NCBI RefSeq assembly: GCF_001005305.1
Contig: NZ_LBMH01000006.1
Span: 186,001 to 250,000, forward strand
Direction: 5' to 3'
DNA from: Kordia zhangzhouensis
GTDB taxonomy: Bacteria; Bacteroidota; Bacteroidia; Flavobacteriales; Flavobacteriaceae
DNA length: 64,000 nt
Shown here: positions 19,163 to 29,000 of the stretch, in pieces
Numbering within the stretch: the first letter of the stretch is position 1
Layout: every line of letters begins with the position of its first letter
The notes under the pieces: generated by a model
What the model was told of the DNA's origin: nothing
Databases searched by the model: none
What the model saw: the letters and a program-made list of their open reading frames with translations, nothing else
Program-made: the position numbers and the translations under genes

Positions 19163-19792
19163 TTATTTACTTAAATTCGACTCAATTCCTTCTAATGCAC
19201 CTTCAAAAAGAACAACGCTGTTTGCATTAACTATTTTGTAAGTACTTAATTCTGAAGTAGTTATCGCTTCAGAGGTTTTCAAATTACGTGACGACAAATA
19301 TACATTATTATTTGAATCACCCAACACAAATAGCGATTTTTTACTATCTAACCCTAAAGCTTTCAGCACGTTTACGAAATTTTTCGTTTTTGGAGCGTCA
19401 AAATTAAAGTCTTCAACAACGATAATCGATTCGCTTTTTGCCTTTAATGTAAGAGCCGATTTTCTAGCCAATCTCTTCACATTTTTATTCAGCTTTTGAG
19501 TGTAGCTTTTTGGTCTTGGACCAAATACTCTACCTCCACCTTTAAACAAAGGATTTTTAATACTACCCGCTCTCGCTGTACCCGTACCTTTTTGTTTTTT
19601 GATTTTACGAGTACTTCCTGCGATCTCAGCTCTTTCTTTAGCCTTATGCGTTCCTTGTCTTTGATTTGCAAGATATTGCTTCACATCCAAGTAAACTGCA
19701 TGATCATTTGGCTCTATAGCAAAAACAGCATCAGAAAGGTTTGCCTTTCTACCTGTTTCTTTTCCGTTTATATCTAAAACTGCTATTTCCAT
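19163..19792 (-). CDS. rplD: Ribosomal protein uL4
   Basis: Lines the exit tunnel opposite L22 through a long loop, seen here as [20 protein letters not shown] and [18 protein letters not shown]. In enterobacteria L4 also represses the S10 operon by attenuation and translation control. The start at 19792 ([16 protein letters not shown]) makes 209 residues and overlaps the rplC stop by one base (TAATG). A longer reading frame upstream lies inside rplC and is rejected. The one-base overlap suggests translational coupling. Confidence 0.98.
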   Translation of the reverse strand: MEIAVLDINGKETGRKANLSDAVFAIEPNDHAVYLDVKQYLANQRQGTHKAKERAEIAGSTRKIKKQKGTGTARAGSIKNPLFKGGGRVFGPRPKSYTQKLNKNVKRLARKSALTLKAKSESIIVVEDFNFDAPKTKNFVNVLKALGLDSKKSLFVLGDSNNNVYLSSRNLKTSEAITTSELSTYKIVNANSVVLFEGALEGIESNLSK

Positions 19793-20409
19793 TACTTCTG
19801 AATGATTACATAAGCGTTTTTGTGCCCAGGAACACACCCCTTAACCACTAGTAAGTTCTTTTCAGGAACTACTTTTAAAACTCTTAAATTTTGAACTTTC
19901 ACTTTATCTCCACCCATTCTTCCTGCCATACGCATTCCTTTGAATACTCTTGCAGGATAAGAAGCAGCTCCAATAGATCCTGGCGCTCTCAAACGGTTAT
20001 GCTGACCGTGAGTAGACTGACCTACACCACCAAATCCGTGACGCTTTACAACCCCTTGAAATCCTTTACCTTTAGATGTTCCAGAAATATCAACGAACTC
20101 ACCTTCTCTAAAGTGATCAACAGTGATACTATCTCCTAATTTATACTCATCTTCAAACCCTTGGAATTCAACAACTTTGTATTTAGGCGAAGTACCTGCT
20201 TTTTTAAAGTGACCATTAGCCGCTTTAGAAGCACGTTTTTCTGCCTTGTCATCGAAACCAAGTTGAAGAGCTTCATACCCGTCAACCTCACTGGTTCTGA
20301 CTTGGGTAACGACACAAGGTCCAGCCTCAATGACAGTACATGGAATGTTTTTTCCATTCTCGTCAAAGATACTTGTCATGCCGATTTTTTTTCCGATTAA
20401 CCCAGACAT
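19792..20409 (-). CDS. rplC: Ribosomal protein uL3
   Basis: Early assembly protein with an extension reaching the peptidyl-transferase centre, seen as [19 protein letters not shown] and [16 protein letters not shown]. It begins [19 protein letters not shown] and has the standard 205 residues. Its 136-nt upstream gap is the longest in the operon and holds an intrinsic-terminator-shaped hairpin about 30 nt before the ATG. Everything from L3 to L17 may therefore be under attenuation control at this point. Confidence 0.99.
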   Translation of the reverse strand: MSGLIGKKIGMTSIFDENGKNIPCTVIEAGPCVVTQVRTSEVDGYEALQLGFDDKAEKRASKAANGHFKKAGTSPKYKVVEFQGFEDEYKLGDSITVDHFREGEFVDISGTSKGKGFQGVVKRHGFGGVGQSTHGQHNRLRAPGSIGAASYPARVFKGMRMAGRMGGDKVKVQNLRVLKVVPEKNLLVVKGCVPGHKNAYVIIQK

Positions 20410-20438
20410 AATTATTAATTTAATTTATTTACTTATTT

Positions 20439-20477
20439 AAAAAAATTCAGGGCGAAAATACGTTTCAACCCTGAATT
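20439..20477 (-). terminator. Terminator-like attenuator between rpsJ and rplC
   Basis: A perfect 9-bp stem AATTCAGGG/CCCTGAATT (20444-20452 with 20469-20477) continues inward as GAAA/TTTC (20454-20457 with 20463-20466) around a 5-nt loop. On the minus strand the stem runs straight into a seven-U tract. This is a canonical intrinsic terminator shape inside an operon whose downstream genes are essential, so it must be read through or regulated. A second small hairpin (20523-20537, TTTCGC/GCGAAA) lies just after the rpsJ stop. Confidence 0.75.
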
Positions 20478-20545
20478 GTATTTTTTCCGTTTTTCCTTCG
20501 CACGCAGCTCCAGACATGTTTATTTCGCTAAGCGAAAAGTATTTA

Positions 20546-20851
20546 TCACACTTTAATCTCTACTTCTACTCCACTTGGCAATTCAAGCTTCATCAACGCA
20601 TCAATCGTTTTTGAAGAAGAACTATAGATATCAAGCAATCTTTTGTAAGAACTTAATTGAAATTGCTCTCTTGATTTCTTATTTACGTGCGGAGAACGCA
20701 ACACAGTAAAGATTTTTTTGTGCGTCGGTAATGGAATTGGACCAGTTACTACAGCACCAGTAGTTTTTACTGTTTTAACGATTTTTTCAGCTGACTTGTC
20801 AACTAAGTTATGATCGTATGATTTTAATTTTATTCTAATTTTTTGACTCAT
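20546..20851 (-). CDS. rpsJ: Ribosomal protein uS10 / NusE
   Basis: Small-subunit head protein that also acts as antitermination factor NusE with NusB. The 101 residues start [18 protein letters not shown] and contain [20 protein letters not shown] and the loop [20 protein letters not shown]. It follows fusA directly (10-nt gap). No tuf gene lies between them. Confidence 0.99.
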   Translation of the reverse strand: MSQKIRIKLKSYDHNLVDKSAEKIVKTVKTTGAVVTGPIPLPTHKKIFTVLRSPHVNKKSREQFQLSSYKRLLDIYSSSSKTIDALMKLELPSGVEVEIKV

Positions 20852-20861
20852 TTTCTTAGTT

Positions 20862-22994
20862 TTAAGCAGTTACACCTTTAGACTTTGCGATTACTTCTTC
20901 AGAAATATTAGAAGGAGTTTCTGCGTAATGAGAGAATTCCATTGTTGAAGTTGCTCTACCAGATGATAATGTACGTAACGATGTTACATATCCAAACATT
21001 TCAGATAATGGCACCGTAGCTTTTACTACTTTAGAACCAGCTCTGTCAGACATGTCAGATACTTGTCCACGACGACGGTTTAAGTCACCTACGATATCTC
21101 CCATGTTTTCTTCTGGAGTTAATACTTCTAATTTCATGATTGGCTCAAGAATTACTGCTCCAGCTGCTTTCGCTGCCGCTTTGTATCCTAATTTTGCTGC
21201 CAATTCGAATGATAATGCATCAGAATCTACAGGGTGGAAAGATCCATCCTTTAAGACAATCTTCATAGTATCCATCTCAAATCCTGCCAACGGTCCATTC
21301 AACATCGCTGCTCTAAATCCTTTTTCTACCGCTGGAATGAATTCTTTTGGAATACGCCCTCCTTTGATTTCATCAACGAATTGCAATCCATCTCCTTTAA
21401 AGTCTTCATCAACCGGACTCATTTCGAATACAATATCACCAAACTTACCACGACCACCTGATTGCTTTTTATAAACTTCTCTGTGCTCCGCTTTTCTAGT
21501 CAATGCCTCTTTGTACTCTACTTGAGGTTCTCCTTGATTTACTTCAACCTTAAATTCACGCTTTAAACGATCTACAATAATATCTAAGTGCAACTCACCC
21601 ATTCCCGAAATTACTGTTTGACCAGAAGCTTCATCTGTTTTTACTGTAAATGTTGGATCTTCTTCAGCTAATTTTGCCAAAGCCATTCCTAATTTATCAA
21701 CATCAGCCTTTGTTTTTGGCTCAACTGCGATACCGATTACTGGATCTGGGAAGTCCATTGACTCTAATACAATAGGACTCTTTTCATCAGATAATGTATC
21801 TCCTGTTTTGATATCTTTAAATCCTACAGCAGCTCCAATATCTCCAGCTTCAATATATTCAATTGCATTTTGCTTGTTTGAGTGCATTTGGTAGATACGA
21901 GAGATACGCTCTTTTTTACCAGAACGGTTGTTCAATACGTATGAACCTGCATCTAATCTTCCAGAGTATGCACGGAAGAATGCCAAACGACCTACGAAAG
22001 GATCGGTAGCAATTTTAAATGCTAAAGCAGCAAATGGATCTTTTACAGAAGGCTTACGAGAAATCTCTTCTCCTGTATCAGGATGCGTTCCTTTAATATC
22101 ATCTTTATCAACCGGCGAAGGCAAGTAACGACAAACAGCATCTAACAAGAACTGAACTCCTTTGTTTTTAAACGCAGAACCACAAATCATAGGAATGATT
22201 GCCATGTCCATTACCGCAGCTCTTAATGCAGCGTGAATTTCTTCTTCCGTGATAGAGTTTTCATCTTCCATGAATTTCTCTAACAACTCCTCGTCATACG
22301 TTGCTACTTCTTCTATTAAGCGCGCACGTGCTTCAGACGCTTCAGCTTTTAAATCTTCTGGAATATCAATAACATCAAAAGTAGCACCTTGAGTTTCATC
22401 ATGCCAAACAATAGCACGGTTCTTCACCAAGTCAACAATACCTTTGAAATCTGCCTCATCTCCAATAGGCAATACAATTTGTACTGCATTAGAACCCAAC
22501 ATTTCTTTTACTTGCGTACATACGTTCGCAAAGTTAGAACCTTGACGATCCATTTTGTTTACAAATCCAATTCTTGGAACTTTGTAATTATCAGCTAATC
22601 TCCAGTTAGTTTCAGATTGAGGCTCTACACCATCTACCGCACTAAACAAGAAAACTAACCCATCTAATACACGTAACGAACGGTTTACCTCTACTGTAAA
22701 GTCAACGTGACCTGGAGTATCAATAATATTAAAATGATATCCTTGAGCATCAGCAGTCGGCTTTCCATTTTCCGTAGGGAATTGCCATGTACATGTTGTA
22801 GCAGCAGACGTAATTGTAATACCACGCTCTTGCTCTTGCTCCATCCAGTCCATAGTAGCCGCACCATCATGCACCTCTCCAATTTTGTGAGATACACCTG
22901 TATAGTAAAGGATACGCTCTGTAGTTGTTGTTTTACCAGCATCAATGTGAGCAGCGATACCGATATTTCTAGTATATTTTAAATCTCTAGCCAT
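20862..22994 (-). CDS. fusA: Elongation factor G
   Basis: GTPase that drives translocation of tRNA and mRNA. The 710 residues show the P-loop [17 protein letters not shown], switch [20 protein letters not shown], switch [19 protein letters not shown], base recognition NKMDRQG and [11 protein letters not shown], then domains II-V with [18 protein letters not shown] and the domain IV tip region around [17 protein letters not shown]. It is located in the str cluster (rpsL-rpsG-fusA), so it is the main translocase rather than a paralogue. Fusidic-acid target residues look ordinary, but individual resistance positions were not checked. Confidence 0.99.
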   Translation of the reverse strand: MARDLKYTRNIGIAAHIDAGKTTTTERILYYTGVSHKIGEVHDGAATMDWMEQEQERGITITSAATTCTWQFPTENGKPTADAQGYHFNIIDTPGHVDFTVEVNRSLRVLDGLVFLFSAVDGVEPQSETNWRLADNYKVPRIGFVNKMDRQGSNFANVCTQVKEMLGSNAVQIVLPIGDEADFKGIVDLVKNRAIVWHDETQGATFDVIDIPEDLKAEASEARARLIEEVATYDEELLEKFMEDENSITEEEIHAALRAAVMDMAIIPMICGSAFKNKGVQFLLDAVCRYLPSPVDKDDIKGTHPDTGEEISRKPSVKDPFAALAFKIATDPFVGRLAFFRAYSGRLDAGSYVLNNRSGKKERISRIYQMHSNKQNAIEYIEAGDIGAAVGFKDIKTGDTLSDEKSPIVLESMDFPDPVIGIAVEPKTKADVDKLGMALAKLAEEDPTFTVKTDEASGQTVISGMGELHLDIIVDRLKREFKVEVNQGEPQVEYKEALTRKAEHREVYKKQSGGRGKFGDIVFEMSPVDEDFKGDGLQFVDEIKGGRIPKEFIPAVEKGFRAAMLNGPLAGFEMDTMKIVLKDGSFHPVDSDALSFELAAKLGYKAAAKAAGAVILEPIMKLEVLTPEENMGDIVGDLNRRRGQVSDMSDRAGSKVVKATVPLSEMFGYVTSLRTLSSGRATSTMEFSHYAETPSNISEEVIAKSKGVTA

Positions 22995-23012
22995 TTTTAT
23001 AGTTGTGTGTGA

Positions 23013-23489
23013 TTAAAATCTGAAATGTGAGAATGCCTTGTTAGCTTCTGCCATTTTGTGAGTATCTACTCTTTTCTTAACTGCCGCACCTTCTTCTTTT
23101 GACGCCGCTAAGATTTCAGAAGCTAATCGTAAAGCCATTGACTTTTCGTTTCTTTTACGAGAATAGCTAATTAACCACTTCATTGCCATAGACACTTTTC
23201 TATCTGGCCTAATTTGCATTGGAATTTGGAATGTAGCTCCACCCACTCTACGAGAGCGAACTTCCACGTGAGGCATTACATTAGATAATGCATCTTTCCA
23301 CAACTCTAACGCTGTTTTTTCGTCGTCTGTTTTCTTTTGATCTACAATATCAATTGCATCATAGAAAATTTTGAATGCTACTGACTTTTTACCATCCCAC
23401 ATCAAGTTGTTCACAAAACGTGTTACTAATTGATCATTAAATCTTGGATCTGGTAAAAGAGGTCTTTTTTTCGCCTTTCTTTTTCTCAT
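23013..23489 (-). CDS. rpsG: Ribosomal protein uS7
   Basis: Primary binder of the 16S 3' domain. In enterobacteria it is the feedback regulator of the str cluster. The 158 residues start [19 protein letters not shown] and include [40 protein letters not shown] and the C-terminal [15 protein letters not shown]. The 23-nt spacer from rpsL is too short for a known-type S7 leader. Confidence 0.99.
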   Translation of the reverse strand: MRKRKAKKRPLLPDPRFNDQLVTRFVNNLMWDGKKSVAFKIFYDAIDIVDQKKTDDEKTALELWKDALSNVMPHVEVRSRRVGGATFQIPMQIRPDRKVSMAMKWLISYSRKRNEKSMALRLASEILAASKEEGAAVKKRVDTHKMAEANKAFSHFRF

Positions 23490-23512
23490 TTCTTTACATT
23501 AAAAGTTTTTAA

Positions 23513-23887
23513 TTACTTCTTTGGGCGTTTAGCACCATACTTAGATCTACGTTGCGTTCTACCTTCAACACCTGCTGTGTCTAAAGCACCACGAACAATA
23601 TGATATCTAACTCCTGGCAAATCTTTTACCCTTCCACCTCTAACTAATACTATCGAGTGCTCTTGTAGATTGTGCCCTTCTCCTGGAATATAAGCGTTCA
23701 CTTCATTACCATTTGTCAAACGAACCCTAGCAACTTTACGCATCGCTGAATTCGGTTTTTTTGGCGTTGTCGTGTATACACGCGTACAAACTCCACGTCT
23801 CTGAGGACAAGAATCTAAAGCAGCCGATTTACTCTTCTTAGTTATTTTGGCTCTTCCTTTTCTTACTAATTGTGAAATTGTTGGCAT
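23513..23887 (-). CDS. rpsL: Ribosomal protein uS12
   Basis: Decoding-centre protein and first gene of the operon. The streptomycin-relevant loop reads [16 protein letters not shown], with Lys43-Lys44 in the wild-type state, and the second loop reads [18 protein letters not shown]. The Asp of KDLPG is the residue modified to methylthio-Asp in many bacteria. The 124 residues begin [21 protein letters not shown] clear promoter lies 47-77 nt upstream. Confidence 0.99.
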   Translation of the reverse strand: MPTISQLVRKGRAKITKKSKSAALDSCPQRRGVCTRVYTTTPKKPNSAMRKVARVRLTNGNEVNAYIPGEGHNLQEHSIVLVRGGRVKDLPGVRYHIVRGALDTAGVEGRTQRRSKYGAKRPKK

Positions 23888-23916
23888 CTATAAATAAATA
23901 TAATTTTATATTAAAA

Positions 23917-23930
23917 CCCTCTTTTGAGGG
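23917..23930 (-). promoter_or_regulatory. Small stem-loop at the 5' end of the rpsL transcript
   Basis: CCCTC pairs with GAGGG around a 4-nt loop and is followed on the transcript by UUUU. The predicted transcription start (a few nt past 23934) lies next to it, so it would form at or near the very 5' end. There it could protect the mRNA or act as a mini-attenuator 29 nt before rpsL. Confidence 0.45.
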
Positions 23931-23933
23931 CGG

Positions 23934-23964
23934 CAAAGGTAAGTATTATTTTTTAAGATTCAAA
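23934..23964 (-). promoter_or_regulatory. Bacteroidota-type promoter of the translation operon
   Basis: On the minus strand, TTTG (23961-23964) is followed after 19 nt by TACCTTTG (23934-23941), an exact match to the -33 TTTG / -7 TAnnTTTG consensus used by the primary sigma factor of this phylum. The -33 box overlaps an 18-nt near-palindrome TTAAGATT-CA-AATCTTAA (23953-23970), a possible regulator site. This promoter is well placed to drive the 17-kb operon. Confidence 0.75.
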
Positions 23965-24070
23965 TCTTAATGACTTAATTTTCAAGAAGATTAATTTTTT
24001 AGCATTACAAAACATATTAATTCTTCTTTTTTTACGTTATTTCGAGCAATAAATAGCAGTCTGTTTTAGC

Positions 24071-25756
24071 TTGAAAAAATTAATTATACATATATCATTA
24101 TTTATCCTATATTTTCTTTGTCTATATACTATAGAAGGACAAACATTAAAAGTGCTCGCTAAAAATACGGGGCAACAAGACATTATTGATGCGACCAATT
24201 ATCAAAAATCGCACGAAAATATAAAATCTATTATAGATGAGTTAACGCTTTTACAGAAAACCTTTTTCCAAATTGGATATTTTGACGCCTCTCATTCTAC
24301 TCCCGAAAAGATAAACGACTCGACATACCAAAGTATATTTTCTCTTGGCCAAAAATATTCTTCTTTACACATCAATTATAATAAACAACTTTTAGACACC
24401 AATCTTTTTAAAGCTTTTAATATAAAATACACAGATAGTACTTTTACCATTTCCCCAAATACTCTTAGCCCCTTTTTAGAAGCCATTGTTGAAAACTATC
24501 AAAACACTGGAAATCCCTTCGCTGAAGCACAATTGAAAAACATTGACAAGAAAACCGATACCGTTTTTGCTTCTTTAGATATTCAGATAAGAAATAAGCG
24601 AACTATTGACAAAATTATCGTAAAAGGATATGAAAAGTTTCCAAAATCTTATGCCAAACACTTCTTACGTTTAAAATCGAAAACTTTCAACAAAGAAGAA
24701 ATCACGAAACAAACTCAACGCATTAACCAACTCCCTTTTGCCAGGCAACTTAAAGATCCTGAATTACTATTTACCAAAGATTCCACTACATTATATATAT
24801 ATGTAGAAAAAGTTAAGAGTAATTTTTTTGACGGTTTTCTAGGATTTAATTCAGATGAAGAAACTGGCAATTTAAAACTAAATGGCTATTTAGACCTAAA
24901 ATTAATTAACAACCTAAATGCAGGAGAAGAGTTTACTATATTATGGAAGAACGACGGAAATAAACAAACAAAATTTTTAGCCAACCTTCAAGTTCCATAC
25001 ATCTTCAACTCTCCTCTAGGTATCAATGCAGGTCTCGACATTTTTAAACGCGATTCTCTTTTTACCATCATCAACACCAAGCTTAATACGTTTTATCAAA
25101 TTAACCAAAACAATCAAGTTTATGTCGGAATACAACAGGTTGAATCAAATAATTTACTTAAAAATACCTCAAACACAAACATTGACGATTATAAAAGTTT
25201 TTTCACCACTGCTGGCTACACATTTTCAAAACAAAATATCAATTACAGCATCTTTCAAGACAAATTCAATATTGTAGCCGAAGGACAAATTGGCACAAGA
25301 AAAAACAGCTCTAATAAAAACGAACAATCAAAATTTTTATTTACCACGAATTATTTATGGGAACTTAATGACCGAAATTATATTTATATAAACAACACTT
25401 CCGAAACTCTAATTTCTGACACCTATTTAACCAATGAAAAACTACGTCTGGGCGGTATTCAATCAATTCGTGGTTTTAATGAAAATAGCTTAGAAGCAAC
25501 TTTATACAGCACTCTCAATACCGAATACAGATATATTTTGTCGCGCAATTCATACGTACATTCTATCATTGATTTTACGTATTTACAAGATGATCTTACC
25601 AAAACTACCGCTAAACTATATGGTTTTGGTTTCGGTCTCGGCATCCGCTCTAGATCAGGGCTCTTAAAAATAAACTATGCCGTTGGAAAAACAGAGGCCT
25701 CACCTATTAAACTATCGGAATCAAAAGTACATATTAGTCTATCAACTAACTTTTAA
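24071..25756 (+). CDS. Omp85/TpsB-like outer-membrane beta-barrel protein
   Basis: A 561-residue protein read from a TTG start at 24071, needed because the hydrophobic signal peptide (LIIHISLFILYFLCLYT) begins right there and no ATG is close. After the signal come a mixed alpha-beta region with a POTRA-like segment (RTIDKIIVKGYEKFPKSYA, about residues 178-215) and a C-terminal barrel. The loop motif RLGGIQSIRGFNENSL contains the Arg-Gly-Phe signature of Omp85 loop 6, and the end runs GFGFGLGIRSRSGLLKINYA to a terminal Phe. It probably inserts or secretes proteins at the outer membrane, but it is shorter than BamA and not a canonical TamA. It is transcribed divergently from rpsL. Confidence 0.75.
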   Translation: MKKLIIHISLFILYFLCLYTIEGQTLKVLAKNTGQQDIIDATNYQKSHENIKSIIDELTLLQKTFFQIGYFDASHSTPEKINDSTYQSIFSLGQKYSSLHINYNKQLLDTNLFKAFNIKYTDSTFTISPNTLSPFLEAIVENYQNTGNPFAEAQLKNIDKKTDTVFASLDIQIRNKRTIDKIIVKGYEKFPKSYAKHFLRLKSKTFNKEEITKQTQRINQLPFARQLKDPELLFTKDSTTLYIYVEKVKSNFFDGFLGFNSDEETGNLKLNGYLDLKLINNLNAGEEFTILWKNDGNKQTKFLANLQVPYIFNSPLGINAGLDIFKRDSLFTIINTKLNTFYQINQNNQVYVGIQQVESNNLLKNTSNTNIDDYKSFFTTAGYTFSKQNINYSIFQDKFNIVAEGQIGTRKNSSNKNEQSKFLFTTNYLWELNDRNYIYINNTSETLISDTYLTNEKLRLGGIQSIRGFNENSLEATLYSTLNTEYRYILSRNSYVHSIIDFTYLQDDLTKTTAKLYGFGFGLGIRSRSGLLKINYAVGKTEASPIKLSESKVHISLSTNF

Positions 25757-25954
25757 AGATTAGTTAGACTCAATTGCTTTAACCAGAAACAGCTTCTTCC
25801 TGTAATTTTTAACTTGTTAATAAAATTTAAAAGTCATCTAAATTACTTTTAGAAGTAATTGAATTTAAGCCACATACCAACCTTAACCATACTGTATATT
25901 TTCTTCCATTTCGTTAATTTTCTTGAATATCAGTCACTTTTTTCCTTAAAAAAA

Positions 25955-25985
25955 TAGGAATATTAACATATTATTATGATTTTTG
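25955..25985 (+). promoter_or_regulatory. Putative promoter of the first SusCD locus
   Basis: TAG (25955-25957), 20 nt, then GATTTTTG (25978-25985), each one base off the TTG / TAnnTTTG consensus. The block from about 25961 to 26004, including GCTAATTCAAATAA, is almost identical to the block in front of the second susC gene at the same spacing. This argues for shared regulation or a common origin. The rest of 25757-25954 shows no gene. Confidence 0.5.
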
Positions 25986-26013
25986 GGATTAGCTAATTCA
26001 AATAATTAACACA

Positions 26014-29000
26014 ATGAGAACAAAGTTTAATGGAATGTTAACGCTGTTGCTAGCGTTAATGGTGCAGCTAGCGCTAGCACAAGAAAAAACAGTAAAGGGT
26101 ACTGTTTCCGACGAATCTGGCGTTCCGCTTCCCGCGGCCAGCGTAGTCGTTAAAGAAACTAATGCGGGTATGTCTACGGATTTTGACGGAAACTATTCTA
26201 TCAAAGTTAACCAAGGACAGACACTTGTTTTTAGTTACGTTGGTTATAAAAAGAAAGAAGTAAAGGTTGGTGCTACTAGCACAATCAATATTTCTTTAGA
26301 GCCCGATAACCAATTAGAGGAAGTAATTATTACTGCACAAGGTATCAAGAAAGAGAAAAAAGCTTTAGGTTATGCAGTATCAACCGTTGAGAGTGAAGAT
26401 CTTGAGCAAAAAGCCGACACAGACATTGGAAAAATTTTACGTGGTAAAGCGTCTGGTGTACGTATTACCGGTTCTGGAGGTGTTTCTGGTAGTGGTTCAA
26501 ACATCATTATCCGTGGACAGTCTTCTATTACAGGTGGAAACCAACCACTATTCATTGTAGATGGTGTTCCTTTTGACGGATCATCAGGTAGTGCCAACCA
26601 ATCTGCAAGCTCTGGAGCATTTCAATCTGGTAACGTAGCTAGTAGATTCGCAGATATCGACCCTAACAACATTGAGAGTGTAAGCATCTTAAAAGGTTTG
26701 AGTGCAACTGCATTATACGGAGGTGAAGGTCGTAATGGTGTAATCTTAATTACTACAAAGACAGGAAAAGATGCAAACAAGAAAATGGAAGTAACTGTTA
26801 ATCAATCTATTTTCTTCAACGACATTATTTTACCAGATTACCAAGACACTTGGGGTAACGGATTCCAAAACGTTTATGGAGCATTTTTCAGTAACTGGGG
26901 AGCTCGTTTTGATAGCCAAGCTACTATCGATAACGCATTTAGGACTTCTATTTTGAATAACTTTGGTGTTGAACCATCAGTATTATTCCCTAATTTACCT
27001 GGTTTAGATAGCCCTGATGTTACTTACAGACCTTATGATAGCCAAGAAGCATACTTTAAAACAGGTACTATTGCTAGTACTTCTGTAAATGTTTCTGGAA
27101 CTTTTGGAGATAAAGGTAACTTCAACGCTTCTTATGCACACGTTGATGATCAATCATTTATTCCAAACAACAGTTTACGTAGAGATAACTTCTCTGTTGG
27201 TGGAACTTACAAAATGTCAAACAAGTTTACTTTATCAGGTAAAATTAGTTTAGCTAAGACAGACATTAGAAGTCCTTTTACAGATGCTTCAACAGGTAGT
27301 GACGTAACTTCATCTACTGCTGGTACTGGAGGAATCGCTTCTATTTGGAACATTCTTTATTTACCTCGAAGTGTAGATATTACACTACCAAATCAACACC
27401 CTATTACAGGAGAGAGTATTTGGTATCGTGGTGGTAACGACCGTACAAACCCAGCTTGGGTACTAAATAACACACAAGACAAAAACAGTACTGACCGTGT
27501 ATTTACAAACTTTGTTGCTTCTTATGATGCTGCAGACTGGATGACTGTTAGTTACCGTTTAGGTATTGACAGCCAAAACACAAGTACAAGACGTGTTATC
27601 AATAAAGGATCAAACGATGGTTTACATCCTAATGGATATTTACAAACTACATCTTCAAGATTTACTATTTGGGATCAATCTTTATTAGTTGGTATTGACA
27701 AAGAACTTTCTGAAGATTTTGGTTTACAAGCAACTATTGGTGCAACGACTAAGCGTCAAGTTTTTGAGCGTGACGGTTCTGAAAGTAGAGACCAAATCAT
27801 TTATGGATTATGGAATCACTTAAACTTCAGTAACTCAAGTACAATTATTGAAGGAACTGTATTTGCTGACAACAACTTAACGTACCAAACGTTCAACGAA
27901 CAAAACAACGTTGCAGCATATGTTTCAGGTACTCTTTCATACAAGAACTACTTGTACTTGAACACATCATTACGTAACGAGTGGAATTCAACATTAGAGC
28001 AAGAAAATAGATCTCAGTTTTCTCCTGGAGTAAGTTTATCATTTATTCCTACGTCAGCTTTTGAAAATATCAGAAGCACTAATGGATTGAACTTCTTAAA
28101 ATTAAGAGCTGGTTATGGTACCTCTCCAGGTTTCCCTGGCCCTTACAATACAAGAGGTGTAATTTCATTAGTACCAAACATTTTCCAAACTGCAGGAGGT
28201 TCTGGAACTACTACTACAAGTATTCCTAACTTCTTACCAAATCCTGACTTAAAGCCTGAACTTTCAAAAGAATTTGAAGTTGGTCTTGAGGCTAGATTCT
28301 TAGACAACAGAATTGGATTTGACTTTACATATTACAACAGAGATACTGAAGACCAAATTATTCAAAGACCTTTGGCTCCTGAAACTGGATACACAAGTAC
28401 TTTTACAAATATTGGTAACGTAATTAACGAAGGTTTTGAAATTGCATTTGATGCAACTCCAATCAAAACTGAAGATTTTGAGTTAAAGTTTTCAGGAAGT
28501 TTCACTCAAAACGAAAGTACTGTAAAAGGTCTTGACGAAGGTGAGCAGATTCAATTTGGTGGTCTTTTCAGCTCTACAACCAATGCTGCAATCAACAATC
28601 AACCATTAGGTGTAATTGTTGGTGGACGTGTATTAAGAGATGATCAAGGAAACCGTTTAGTAGATGAAAATGGATACTGGATTCAAGATCCGTCAAACGG
28701 AATTATTGGAGATCCAAACCCAGATTGGTTCACAACTGTTAACACTGGAATTACTTGGAAAAACTGGACATTAAACATGCAGTGGGAGTATCAACAAGGA
28801 GGAGATATCTACGCTACGACTATTGGAGCATTGATAGGTAGAGGTCTTGTAGAAGATACTGACTTTGACAGAACTCAAAGTATTGTATTACCTGGTGTTC
28901 GCCAATCTACTGGACAACCTAATGACATTCAATTAACAGCAACAGAAGCATACTTTAACAACATTGGATTCGGAATTGACGAATTGTTAATCTATGATGC

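Noticed and set aside
19793-19837. 15-codon upstream extension of rplD inside rplC
   Set aside because: The extension [15 protein letters not shown] is not part of L4, and the TAATG overlap start at 19792 is the natural one.
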